Of a DNA stretch of 64,000 nt, positions 11,018-22,611 are shown piece after piece. Source of the DNA: Marsupella aquatica (Eukaryota; Marchantiophyta); assembly GCA_973895155.1 (NCBI GenBank), contig OZ316891.1, forward strand, positions 27,156,001-27,220,000, written 5' to 3'. The position numbers were made by a program, and so were the translations under genes. Every line of letters begins with the position of its first letter. The first letter of the stretch is position 1. Below the pieces are notes generated by a model that had not been told where the DNA came from, ran no database searches, and worked only from the letters and a program-made list of their open reading frames with translations.

Positions 11018-14000
11018 ATGGCGAAGTCGAAAAATGCAAAGAAGGTTCTCGACTCTTACACGGTCAAGGGTACTCACAAAGTTGTTAAAGGTGAGACTCC
11101 GTGGGATTGTTTTCCTGGTTTTGGAGGAAGCATGAAGTGTCGAGAAGCTGTTTACATTGCATAGTGTATACTCTTACGGTATTAGCAGGCATTGTGTTGA
11201 TACCTTCTAATTCATGTTGTTCGTAGCTGACTGTGAAGCGCTGGTGGTATTGATGAGTGCAGCTGGAGACTGCGTATTAATGCGAGCTCAAGATTCTGAC
11301 AAACCGCCGTATGTTGCGAGAATAGAAAAAATTGAGTCGGATAGCCGCAGTAATGTCAAAGTGAGAGTGCGTTGGTACTACCGCCCGGAGGAGTCTATGG
11401 GTGGTCGTCGCCAATTTCATGGTCAAAAGGAATTGTTCCTATCTGATCATTATGATATTCAAAGTGCTGATACGATAGAAGGCAAGTGTATAGTTCACTC
11501 TTTCAAGGCCTACACGAAGCTGGACAGTGTTGGCACTGATGATTACTTTTGCCGTTTCGAATATAAAGCTTCTACTGGCGGGTTTACTCCGGATAGAGTG
11601 GCTGTGTAAGTTTAACCTGACATATTTGCCCTAAATTATGAGCATCGATTGGATTTCCTTTGGCACTCGCGCCTTCCGCCCCTGGCTATGTTCTCCTTCT
11701 TTGGTTGCATTACCTTTGGCATTGTTTGCTCAATAGTTCACCACTTTAGGTCTTGCTGTCAACTTGAAAACCCTAGTGTGCTAGTCTGTGCCATTAGTCA
11801 ACTCTAGTCTGCTAGTCTGTTCCATTAGTCACAGGGACTGGTCTGCTTGCAGGTACTGTACGTGTGAGATGCCATACAACCCAGACGACTTGATGGTGCA
11901 GTGCGAGCAATGCAAGGATTGGTGAGCTAATCTTCTTTAAACCCTTGGTATTGGGCAAGCTCGCTCAAAAAAAAGTTCTTGATCGAGAAAGGTGATCTTG
12001 GCTACGGATATAATGTGCCAAGTTCGAATAACTGGTTAGAGTTTTTTGAGGTGATGATGACGTGTAGCTGTACGAGGCTTTTCAGGCTGCAAAGTCTATT
12101 TGGAAGATCAGAGTCCCATCCCTTGCAGCTGTTCTAGGGGTGAGATGCCGAGAGGATTTCGGTCAGCAGCTCCCGTTCCTACTCTGATTTTGCTGTGTGG
12201 CGAGGAGGGCTAGTAGGTTTTACATTTCGTTGACAGAAGGTTGACGACAGGGAGAGCTTTACCTCCTGTATAGTTCAGACTGAGTGGCTTCGTTTTCTTT
12301 CAGCGCAAATGGAGCATATTTCTGGGTTCATATCTTGTGACGGTTATCCCTTAATCTTTACGTACTGATGGGAATTGACCACGGGAGTCCAAGTTGGAGG
12401 CAAACTATGATGATCGTCCCTGTCCTGGATCGCTTAGATAAACCCTCTTCAGCCAAAACTAGTCACTTCTCTTGAAATCCTAGTCCCATGCGAAATGCCG
12501 TGTGGTAGACTAAGCCACGACTCTCCTGGTCAATTACCATTCACTTGACTAGGTTTTCCAAACAAAATATGGATTCCACTTGACTAGGTTTTCTATGTAG
12601 AGTCACAATTTTGTACTGAAGCGGGCCTTGTCAAGCAATTAAAGTCAGGGATGAATGTCATAAGTTGCCGCTACTGTCTTGCATTATGGCGATGACATTT
12701 GGTAATATCTCCTGTGGGTAATTCCTAGCCGAGGGCATCCTTCACAATCGGTGCTAGCAAATATCCGACTGCGTCCTGGGGTTTGTTCATATTAGAATAG
12801 GTCAAGATCCCTTTGTTAACCTCATCCCTGAAAGGATATTTTCCGATCATGAAGTTTGAATTGATATGCTTCTTTATCTGGGGCATGCTAATGGATCTAT
12901 CGCGGACCATATTATGTGCTTGAAATGGATTGTCTCCAACACGGAAGGTACTTGCTGCATCACTCAAGGAAGTAGCTGTAGTCATGTTAACACGGTGCCA
13001 GTATAAGTTATTCTGTTAGTCTTCAGGTTATTTGATGAACTGCTGACCAGTGACGTTTATGAATTAAGACGTGAATGGGATTAAAAATATTGGTACGAGA
13101 TCTCTGGTAGGCGGAGGTAACTACCGGGAGGATTTCCGATGGAGTGGGCAGGTTAGCGTTTGTTAGTCTCGTTGTGGGCAACATACAGATTGACTGTCCG
13201 ATTGTAACAGCGGTTAGAGTTGAATGTCACTAAACATTCTGCAAGGAATACGGGGTTTTACTATGTTGACTGCTTCAGATTTGTTGATCCGGCCTGCCTT
13301 CCTCATTGTTTTTAGTTGCTGGGAAATGTTGTTACCCCAATGATGTTCGTCACTGCAAATTTTGAACTATGGTCTAGATGGACGTGCATATCGATCCATC
13401 CATACTCTTATCATCATAGCTAAATATGAGATTATTGACTGAACGTTCCCTGACCCTTGAGTCAGGGTTTTGCAGTGCATTCCTCCTTCTCACATCCCTC
13501 ATTTCTTACAGTTGCTGGGAAATTGCTGTTACTCCAATGATGTTCTCGACTGCAGATTTCGAACTATAGTCGAGACGGGCGTGTATATCGATCCATCCAC
13601 TCTTATTATCATAGCTAAACCCGAGATTATTGACTGAACGTTTTTCATTCGTCCTTCTCCCATCCCAATCCCGGTGGGCTTGTTCTTGCCTTTCCGTACG
13701 TATCTATATTCTCGTACTCAGTCGGGAAGGTTCCGTCATTTAAACCAGTTCAGGTGTGATGGTGATCCGTACCAATCTTTCAGGAAGAAGGAAAGGGCTA
13801 ACCATTTGGCAAGGGTCACTGAGGGGTGGATGATTTGAGGCTCAATGTAGGCATGAGTAGTTCCCTGTACAGGGCTTTTCAGTGACGGGAGCTATTCTTC
13901 GACTTTATAAATTGGGGAAGGTTGGGATCCGCAGGAGGTTCCAGTATGGCTGGAGGAATTAACGGATACTAAGAGCATCCTTTTTTGAACAAATGCATTA

Positions 14001-15655
14001 GGCAACCTCGTATCAGAGAAGACGTTATCGTGGAGCCGTTCTAGAGCTTCATTTGACCCAATTTCAAGGGGCAGCATTGTTCTCGCCTCCCAAGTACTGG
14101 CAGTGCGAGCTGTGATCTGGACTTGCTTCCCAGTCATGGATGGCTGCTAGAACACCTTTGTTGGGGCACCTCTGACAGCCTTCCAATTATGGGTTACTTC
14201 AAGGGCCTCAACAATTGAGGGGGTAGGAATAGGTTCCTTGCTGATAAGCGTCAATGTTGTGCGAATGCAGGTTTCATTCCAATTGTGTGCACCTGAGCAC
14301 CGAGCAGGTAACCAACTTGGACAAGTTCGTCTGTGCAGACTGTTCACCTGACAACCACAAAAGGGGGAATGCATCATTTAAGACAACCCACCCTGATACT
14401 AAGGTATGCTTTCAGAGAGTGTGCTAATTCTTAAATATTTCTCCTCTGCAGGTTCCACCCTACATGCATGAATATTTCTGCAGAACAAGTTAAAAAGCTG
14501 GAACAATTTTTTTGCCCTGAATGTTCCTCCCAACCTGGTGGAAAGAAGTTTCGCAACAACTCGCAGATAGCGTCCCAGCAGCAAGAACCAAAGGTATGCA
14601 CTGTGTTTTGCTGCTTGGTCTTGCAGCTGCAGCAGCAGAATTGGCAGTCGGCTCTTGATTGAGGACAGTCAATGGTCTGAAATTGGCGAATTTTCAGACC
14701 CATGAGGCACTTCTCATGCAAACAACTTGCGTTGTGGAATGAGCTGCGTAACAGCGTCTTTCCTTCTCAGTGTAGCCGTCAAGACATTTATCTTGGTCGG
14801 ACATTATTGCAATAATCAACTTGTTGGAGCGTGTCTCTTCTATGTTGAGGCATGCAGTCCAGTCTAGAGACTGCTCGTCCCCCCCACTCAAAATTGTAGT
14901 TTCTTTAGTGGAACCCGCTTCGCAATACTACTCGGCTTTCCTTCAGATGGATAAGTGTCGTAGTATCTTTGCTCCAGTTTGTCTTGGTCTTTCACAGATC
15001 CGATGGTTTGCGGACCAAGTTTAACAGTCTATACTACACGCAATGTCATCATTTGCGTCGCCAGGAGCACTAAGGCTAGGCGTATTTCATTTCAGTGTTA
15101 ATCCGTCTTTGAATAGATGGTACCCATCATTTCTGGCCTTCGGTACCTGCAGTGTTTGTCTGTTTTGTTGAAGAGTACAGCAAGTTAATGCTTGGAAATA
15201 GACTCTTGTACAGTCATCTCATTGTTAAATTGAAAGCGTACACTGGCTGAGATGAAAATTTAGAGAAAAATTGAAGATGATTTGTGCAAGCCTAAGTTTA
15301 TTGGCGATTGCGTGTTTCTCGGTCAACTGGTTTGATAGTCGTTGATGTTACCTCTTTTAAACGGACCAGTTCTCGGTCATAAGTTTTGTTTTATAGGATT
15401 GCGTTCTTAGGTTATCAAACATGACATTGTCTGTTTTGTTGTCTATTTGCAAGGATGAGTATACTTTAATCTGGTTACTTCATTTCTGCGATACAGTGTA
15501 ATTAGTTGTGGAATTTTTTCTGCGTGAATGAAAGTGAGTCAGCATATCCTATTTTGAGTGGATAACGCGATGGCACCTTATGTGGAAGGAATCTAACGAT
15601 ACAGTTTTTTACGTGTGTATGTCTGCAGTCAGAATCAAAGCGCCGGAAGAAGTGA
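11018..15655 (+). CDS. EBS: BAH-PHD histone reader, EBS/SHL family, with two alternative PHD exons
   Basis: Exons are 11018-11090, 11263-11605, 11853-11921, then either 14271-14403 or 14452-14593, then 15629-15655. The products are 214 or 217 aa, close to the usual size of the family. The BAH domain covers about residues 25-139 ([37 protein letters not shown]). The PHD finger follows (CxC, then [19 protein letters not shown], FHxxC, FxCxxC), giving all C4HC3 ligands with either exon. The last exon encodes SESKRRKK, a basic nuclear signal. In Arabidopsis, EBS and SHL bind H3K27me3 through BAH and H3K4me2/3 through PHD and repress flowering genes (family knowledge). The gene is closer to EBS by motifs such as [12 protein letters not shown]. 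The ATG opens an EBS-like N terminus. Intron 3 is long (2.3-2.5 kb). The alternative-exon reading is inferred from sequence. Confidence 0.92.
13312..13645. repeat. ~135-bp duplication in intron 3 of the BAH-PHD gene
   Basis: Copies at 13312-13452 and 13508-13645 (offset about 196 bp) share GTTGCTGGGAAAT, CCAATGATGTTC, TATCGATCCATCCA and GAGATTATTGACTGAACGTT in order, at roughly 85 percent identity by eye. No coding content was recognised. Confidence 0.75.
14271..14403 (+). other. Alternative PHD exon 4a (133 nt)
   Basis: The acceptor is AATGCAG and the donor AAG|GTATGC. It completes the split Trp codon, then encodes [19 protein letters not shown] followed by VCADCS, with the His and three Cys ligands of the second PHD half. 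It continues for 19 residues and ends on a complete codon. The frame is fully open. Its polypyrimidine tract is weak compared with that of exon 4b, so inclusion may be regulated (inference). Confidence 0.82.
14452..14593 (+). other. Alternative PHD exon 4b (142 nt)
   Basis: The acceptor is CTCCTCTGCAG and the donor AAG|GTATGC, the same donor as exon 4a. It completes the same split Trp codon and encodes [19 protein letters not shown] followed by FCPECSS, then a Gln/Asn-rich tail. It starts 48 nt after exon 4a ends. It shares about half of its residues with 4a over the zinc-binding part, so the two look like an exon duplication. Confidence 0.85.
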
Positions 15656-18644
15656 AGAGAAAGGCAGAGTACCTTCTTCTACAGAATTCAAGAGCGTGTG
15701 AAGTTTCCAACTTGCAGTTTCACCAACCTAGTGTACGGTGAGAAGGCATTGTCTAGCAATTGGAGTGAAGGCGTATCTACGCTTGACAGTCATTTTTCAG
15801 GCATGGGATTCCAAAGGTGTGGGTGGTTCCTGCTTGTCATGACAGCCAAGCTCTACTGGGACATTTGGCCTTGGGTGTCGTTTGCTCCAAATCAGTAATT
15901 GTAAATCTTAGAAGCTCTAAATCAAGAGGTTGACCCAGATCTGACAGTTGTGCTGGTGTCCTTTAAAGACATCGGTAGCTGTAGCGCCAAGGATTGTACT
16001 ATCATGTCCCTACGCTCTGTTACAGGGATTGTACCAAGGGTTGAGGTAAAGCCCTTCATAGGCCTGTTCTGAAGTTCACGAGGGATAAATCCTCAGATGC
16101 ACAGCTGTCTCTGAACTTTCAGCCATTTCCACCACTAGAGGTTTCCCAGAACGGCCTTTGAGGTTTGCCTGATGTCAATATCTCTTACCTGTCTTTGCAG
16201 ACGGGTTCCAATTATTCTTGATGGCAGATTCCGCCTAAGAATTGAAAATCTGATATGTTCGGACATTTTCTGAAGAGCCGCACCTTGGGGATCCGGGTGC
16301 AATCTAGAAAAGACCAATCCCGTCCTGGCAGTCTTGTGCATAATTGTAGGGCTCTGATACGTCGATTACTCCAGTTGGAAAGAGTAGACTCGAAGTTGTG
16401 ATATGCTCACTGCTCTGGTCAATTTCTCCAGTGTAAGCCGTCTGAGTCATGAATGAGAAAAACTTTTGAATGGACAGCTTTTCCGATTTTGCGAATAACT
16501 TTTATGCTTAATTTGGTGGTGCCTCAGCTATTTTGATGCCTCCGTCCCCGAACTGGTTTTCCTTGTGCCGACTTAGTAGGCGCTCTTACACGAACAATTC
16601 TAGGTTGTCCAGTCAAGTTTTTATCGTTTGATGCAGTGGCTAACAATTTAAGACGGGGTACCAGCTTGGAATGAGCAAGTAGTTTTGTCTACACGAAGTT
16701 TTGCAGTGGAGTTGGGTCGCTTGCCTACCTGCTAGCAATCCGAAGATAGGTCTATTTTTAGAAGAAAGTAAAATTGTTAGCAAATATGTTCACGAACTTC
16801 TGCTGTGGAAATGAGTCACTTGACTAGGAAACATTTTTATTAGTATCTGCTGTGGTTTCTCCCGAAGGGCCTAGGTAAACCGTAATCCAAAATATGCATC
16901 TTGATTCTTCCTCTAGGTCAACGAGACTGCCTTCAGTAACACCCATTGCAGTTGTGGTGACTGTCCAGTTCAGGGCAAAATGGGAAGATGTTTTCCAAAA
17001 GTGTACATAGAATAACGTATTTAGTACAAATTTTTGCTTTGATAAAATGTAAGAGAAATAAGACGGGAAATCCAATCGAGTGAACTTTTTCCAAATGTCT
17101 TCCTAAGTTTATGCTCTAATTGCTCAAGTATATGCGCATCATGCCCCCAAAATTGCACCACTATTGTCAGGATGACTTAACTCCATCTCCCTTCCCTCTC
17201 CCCAACGCTTGTGGCAGTTCGTGGCCAGTTGACAAAAAGTGTCTTAAGAGTTTAGGTGTCCAATTTGTCATAGGTGTGCAAATGCTACGAAGTCAGTGGA
17301 AGAGAGCGGATTGGGTGAGCTTAGGGTAACTGTAATAGCGAGATTGGAGGGGATTTGGGTACTTCATCCCACCTTTGGTATAATTATTACTTGTTAGACG
17401 ATTATCTTGATCCAAGTCACTGTCAAAAGACCATGCTATAATACTCGGTTCATGATGTTCAACTTATCTTGGGACTAAGTGAAAAAGCATGGAGACTCAC
17501 CAATATTCTCCTAAATTTCTTACCTGATAGAATGAGTAAAAAAATTACTGAACAAGAATTTCAATATAAAAGGTGCCCGACAAATTGTTCGCTGTCATGA
17601 ATCCATGCATTAGTTTACTCCAAATTCTGAAGTCCTCCAGCATGGACCACCTGGTTCGCAGTACTACTGGTTGAATATTCAACTTCTTGGGTTTGACCAT
17701 GTTGATCAGTGTGTACGTCTGATATTTCAGTAAGCACACTGTAAGAAGTTCCTCTATCTTGGTTAACGATGTTGATCATATGATGTAGTGAAAATAATAT
17801 AGGTGTTATCAACCTGTGATGACTAAAGGTGCCTCACGCAACAAATCTAATAGCCTACCTGCATGGTCCAAACATCAATATTTTCATTCCCACAGATATG
17901 GCGTACAACTCCCTTACCAATCATTGCATAACACTACGAAGGGATAAGATCTGCACAGGCAAAGTATGGTAGTTCAGCAAACGAGAAAAGAAACCGATCC
18001 TCGTTGACAAGTGAAGGATATTGAACAGGATTGGGAGGGAGGCTTGGCGGGCAAGAGGGCTCTCAAGCTCACATGCTTCAGAAGTGGGATGGGTATATAT
18101 GAAGCTTACTTACAACCGTCATTGTAAAGGTTGTTGCATCAAATTTCACAGGACAACATCTGTGCAGGCAAAGTCCGGCAGCTCAGCAAACGAGAAGGAA
18201 ACGGTCGTTGTTGAACATTGATATTGCACAGGACTGGGGGGCAAATGGGCTCGAGCTTATATTTGTGCAGGCTTCAAAGTGGGATGGATATATTGGAAGC
18301 GTATTTACCAGTGTCATTGAATTGTCTTTGACGTCACTAAACTTCTCCAGATGTAATTTGCAATTAATTTTAATTTTGTGGAGTATTTTGCAAGAATAAA
18401 AAACAAGGTTTTACAGGTTCACAGTTCTGTAATTGCATAAGAAATACCTTGCGCAAGTAGGGAAGTTAACCTGTGTTCCATCGTACATTTGACCAGCTTC
18501 TGCGTATCCTACCTGGAAGGGCTGCTCCAAAACCTCACCGTCTCTTGTCACACAAAAAAAGGGGGGTCGTCTCTCACCAATCTGGAACGACCAACCTTGA
18601 TCTTTGATTGAGAATAAGAACATAACGTTTTGCCATGTTAAGAA
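15656..18644. other. Region between two convergent genes, no further gene seen
   Basis: Holds the 3' UTR of the BAH-PHD gene on the left and presumably that of the minus-strand zinc-finger gene on the right. Short minus-strand frames at 16824-17075 and 18411-18623 show no recognisable domain and no flanking splice sites that connect to the neighbouring gene. The stretch contains a tandem duplication (17943-18320). Confidence 0.45.
17943..18320. repeat. Tandem duplication, ~208-bp period
   Basis: Copy 1 (from 17943) and copy 2 (from 18151) share ATCTG.ACAGGCAAAGT, CAGCAAACGAGAA, the ACAGGA.TGGG region, CAAG/AAATGGGCTC and AAGTGGGATGG.TATAT in the same order. They have diverged clearly. No protein frame is conserved between the copies. 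Confidence 0.7.
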
Positions 18645-21600
18645 TCAAAGGCATAGCAAATATGTCCACCTTATAAACTCGTGGTAAACCAGATGAGTTG
18701 CAGCTGAAACATCAACCCTGCAAAATATTGAATTGCACGATGACTAAAAGAATACCCGTGCAGGCAAGGTTACTTGCAAGCTCGGAAGGATCTCAAATAT
18801 TCGACAAGCTTATTGGTCTGATGCGCACCTAATTTTCAATTGCTCAGTTTCAAAGATACTTCCCAGATTGAGATCTCATCACACCATGCTTTGCTAGACT
18901 TTTTAAGTTTGTGGGGTTCATGGCAATGTCTCTGCACAGCATAATCCCAACAAGCAATCACTTCAAAGCATTCCCAACTTACAATCAAGTTGAGATACAT
19001 TTTGTTACCAAAACATTGCAGAGTCTGCACGGTGAGATCAAATCAGAAGAAGACACATTCAGAAAATGAACACATAACAAAGAGGCATGCATTGAAGGTT
19101 AGAAGGTACCTTTGATACAGGTATACTGCGACATAAAAGATTATGAGCAGGATGATTGTAAACAGTGAGAACGCAAAGAAAAGCGACCTGTTCTTATGCT
19201 TCTGCAAAAGTCCAAGAGAATGTCAACATAGGAAACTTCCCAACCTTTTGCAAAACTTTTGATCATATCTTTCAACCCTGGTCTGGACCGCTGTGTAAAT
19301 GTAATTTCATTCTATGGAATTATTGAGATTGGGCGCCTCCACAAGGCGAAGAGAACACGCACGGTAATTGATCAGTTTATCACACCAAGAAATGGACCTA
19401 TCCCATAGTTCAGGTAGTGTTCAAAGACTTTCACTTACCCCACTGCCTCTTGGGAAAGGTTTCGAATCTCGATTGCAGGTGTGAGAATCACAGAACTGGC
19501 GCAAGAAAAAATCTGTCCAAAAATTTGACATATTGCACCAAGTGTTACGATTGTTTGCAAGCAAGTGAGTTCAAATGACCAAAATAAGTGCAATTGCCCA
19601 GGTTATAACAAGGCTATGACCGTGCTGCATAAAGCTGGTATTTTACAGTACACAAGGAGACTCTTTAGTCAACAGATTCATCAGAAAACAACTCACCATG
19701 TAACAGCTTTGCAGTGGCACCTTCGTCTGTTGGGAAACAAGTATTTGCCAGGCTCTGCAATCCCAAACGTATCAGGGTAAATCACCATCTTTGTCTCAGC
19801 CACGAGCCACCTTAGAGCAACAGATAGGCAGCTTAAGTTGGGAGAAAAAAGGAGGGTAAAAGCCATCTAAACATGAAGGGGTCTTGTTTTCATGTATCTC
19901 AGAGCAATTATTTTTAGAATTCAGATCTGAATCTACACACTGAAGCCACGTCAAATTGCTGTTGGGCGTCCAACTCATAAGTGGTTGAAATAATTGGCTT
20001 GACAGGCACGAAGCGACAGTTTGGAATAATTACCTCGCAGAGATGTTTATTCTTGTCAACTGCTGCTCGGTTGCAAGGTTTTCTCCTGCTTATCTTGCTC
20101 AGGCTAGGAACTTTGTCACAATGTATAGCACCACAAACATCTGCCAGACATCGATTTGGACTCTGCATCCAGTTCAACAAGATTGAAACACCATAAGAAC
20201 AGATTTTTAGAGTCATCTTCAAGTAGAGCAAGGAGAAAGGTTGGGATCACGGATAAACGGAGGACACTGAAGGAACTTGGTGAACGATTTGAAACTTGAA
20301 GCAGCCTTAGAGCCAATCCACAAAAACTCACACAACAGAGAGAACTTCTTTTGACTGGAATTTTGCACCATGAATTGTCATGCCCCGATGTTTGTTGCTA
20401 CACAAATCGAGACGGCTCTAGGGGAAAGCTGCCTCAATATGGCCTAGACTTTAAGTAGGTCTCAGGAGTTATACGCTGGCCCTATTGATGGCTCGGGGAT
20501 ATGACCAAATAAACGCATAATACTTACAATAATTCTAGCTTACCAAATCATCTACAATAGCGCCCCTATTTCAAACAAAAGGGAACAGACAATCGTACTA
20601 ATGTCAATCAAAACACAAAGACAACTACAGGCAGTCATGTCAATATACCATGAAATGACTAGGATTTTCACGAGTTATGCAATTGGGTCCACTAATGCCA
20701 TGTTTACTGCACACCCAGCCACCTTCTTCACATAACAAAGGTTTTTAACAATGGGGACAAGGGTTGGAGCCATCTATAGCTACATGCAAACACAGAGATT
20801 ATACCAAATCAACTGCAATTACCTTGAAAGTTGCCGAGAACTGAAACTGATCAAGAGAACAGCAAGACGACCACGTACCATGTCAAGCTTGTCATGGTGA
20901 CGGTTGTCAAAATGTTTATCCAGAAATTCTTCCGAGCGGAACATTTTCATGCAATAATTGCATTGCCATTGTGTTGGTCGAATAGTGTCTTTCTGACCTT
21001 CCTGCTCGTGGAACATGTCATTTTCAGGGTTTAGCCTGCATTTGGTAGACAAATTGTACTGCTGTTGCTCGAGGAAAGGGACGAGATACTGCACAAATCA
21101 GAGAATCCTTGTCAGATGAAATCTTCCAAGAAAACATATCCTCTGGCTACGGTCAGGATTGAAGTGTCGTTTGGCAACGCCAATACCACTGGGAATTCCT
21201 CAAATATCGGTTTCTTGTTTAAGTAATAGTGAAGTTGCAGAAATCTTGGGAAGGAAATCCTTTCACCTCGTCTAAAATTGAACGAGCTGTCCTACTCCTT
21301 GGTCTGGAGCAATGCACTTTACGATCTCCCACCTCGTTGTCTTCCTGCCTGCCAAATGAGCTTGCAGAAAACAGTTACTTCCCATGCTAGATCATTGCAC
21401 AAATCTTCTCAATAGAGTTCCATACAGTAGTTCTAAGTCACTGCTATTCTAATGACAACCCACAGATGATCCTTCCAGCGGTGTGAAAACTAGGAAGGCA
21501 AAGGATAATCTTTACTTCGTTCTACTTCATTTCTCTGCACTAACAGCTACAAATCTAATCCTGTCTCATGACTTATCTCAGAAATTGATGATTAATCGAG

Positions 21601-22252
21601 GATTGAAACCATACCAGCTGTTGAGCACGCGTCCGCTCTGCAATACACAACAGATGATCAACAATACACCGATAATGTTCCTCATGTTACGTCAAGGTCT
21701 ACAACCGACGGACAAGGTACAACAAACAAAGGTCCTGCGATTCAACTCGACAATTTTTTTAAGGCCGCTAGCCCGCACTCTTCCTATCGAATATGCTTTC
21801 CGGCATCATTTTTTCGGTTACTTGGTTCCCGAGAACTCTCTGAGTCTCAGAAAACTTCACTCCATGTCAACAACATGAGTGCATTTCTTCGGGGCAAGCA
21901 GTAACGTGCCACAGGAGATTTTCAAAACAGAACTACACTCCTCGCGTGCAGCGGACGTCCGCTCGCAGCTACACAACCCGGAACTTTCATGTTAAAAACC
22001 ATATGTGTCGTTCCTCGTTCGCACAGACACGGCCTGGAATTACGGCTGGGAGGCTAAGTAAGGCAGGCTCAAGGCATATTCAGCAGAGTCTCTCTCCGGC
22101 CAAGACGCACGACGGCACGAGTCACATATCGAAGATAAAATCCAGGAGGTTGTGCAGCACGTACGTACCGAATCTAGTGACGAGAGACAGCCGCACACAT
22201 GGAAAACGAGAAACAGGCTGACCACAGACAACACTCGCGGCCAATTCTTCAT
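18645..22252 (-). CDS. Signal-peptide protein with one C2H2 zinc finger and a C-terminal membrane anchor
   Basis: Exons, all phase-consistent with GT-AG ends, are 22252-22169, 21344-21267, 21088-20879, 20162-20034, 19754-19697, 19512-19439, 19201-19110 and, tentatively, 18717-18645. The product is about 265 aa. Residues 1-24 form a signal peptide (MKNWPRVLSVVSLFLVFHVC); an in-frame ATG at 22273 could add 7 residues. A conserved RKVHCSRPRSRTARSILDE segment comes next, then a C2H2 finger with C97, C100, H113 and H118 in classic 2-12-4 spacing. A Cys-rich region (RCLADVCGAIHCD, NKHLCE, TCFP, FCDSHTCN) precedes a transmembrane helix at about 217-238. Conserved plant proteins with this layout exist, but I know no defined function. 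The last exon fits phase and has a stop but has no recognisable motif, so the 3' end is uncertain. Confidence 0.82.
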
Positions 22253-22611
22253 CCTGCATTTGTCACCCACCATGACGACCAGGACGCGATGTAGCGGCTG
22301 AATATGCCAGACACTCAGGCGCAGCCTTATCACGCTCTGCTGTAGCAAAGCGTGATCTCAATTCGAAATCCGGCACAAACAATACAAACTCGCAATCATA
22401 TCCAAATTCACCGGAAGAACCGGAGCGAACAAATCTTCCCTCCTTCGCTCGCCCTCCAGAGCTGGATGCCCAGATTCATCTCCAGTCTCGTGCACCCGAT
22501 TTCTCTCTCTTCCGATCCCATCGCATCGTCATGCGGGAATAGGACGGATGTGGCAGCAATGATCGCAGGATGTGAAGAAGTACCAGATTACCCTTCCTTC
22601 CCACCTGGAGA

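Noticed and set aside
12725-12985. 86-codon minus-strand open frame in intron 3 of the BAH-PHD gene
   Set aside because: No recognisable domain, no splice context and no match to neighbouring genes; treated as chance.
14147-14377. Minus-strand frame opposite exon 4a with several cysteines
   Set aside because: It is the antisense shadow of the PHD exon; the plus-strand exon explains the pattern.
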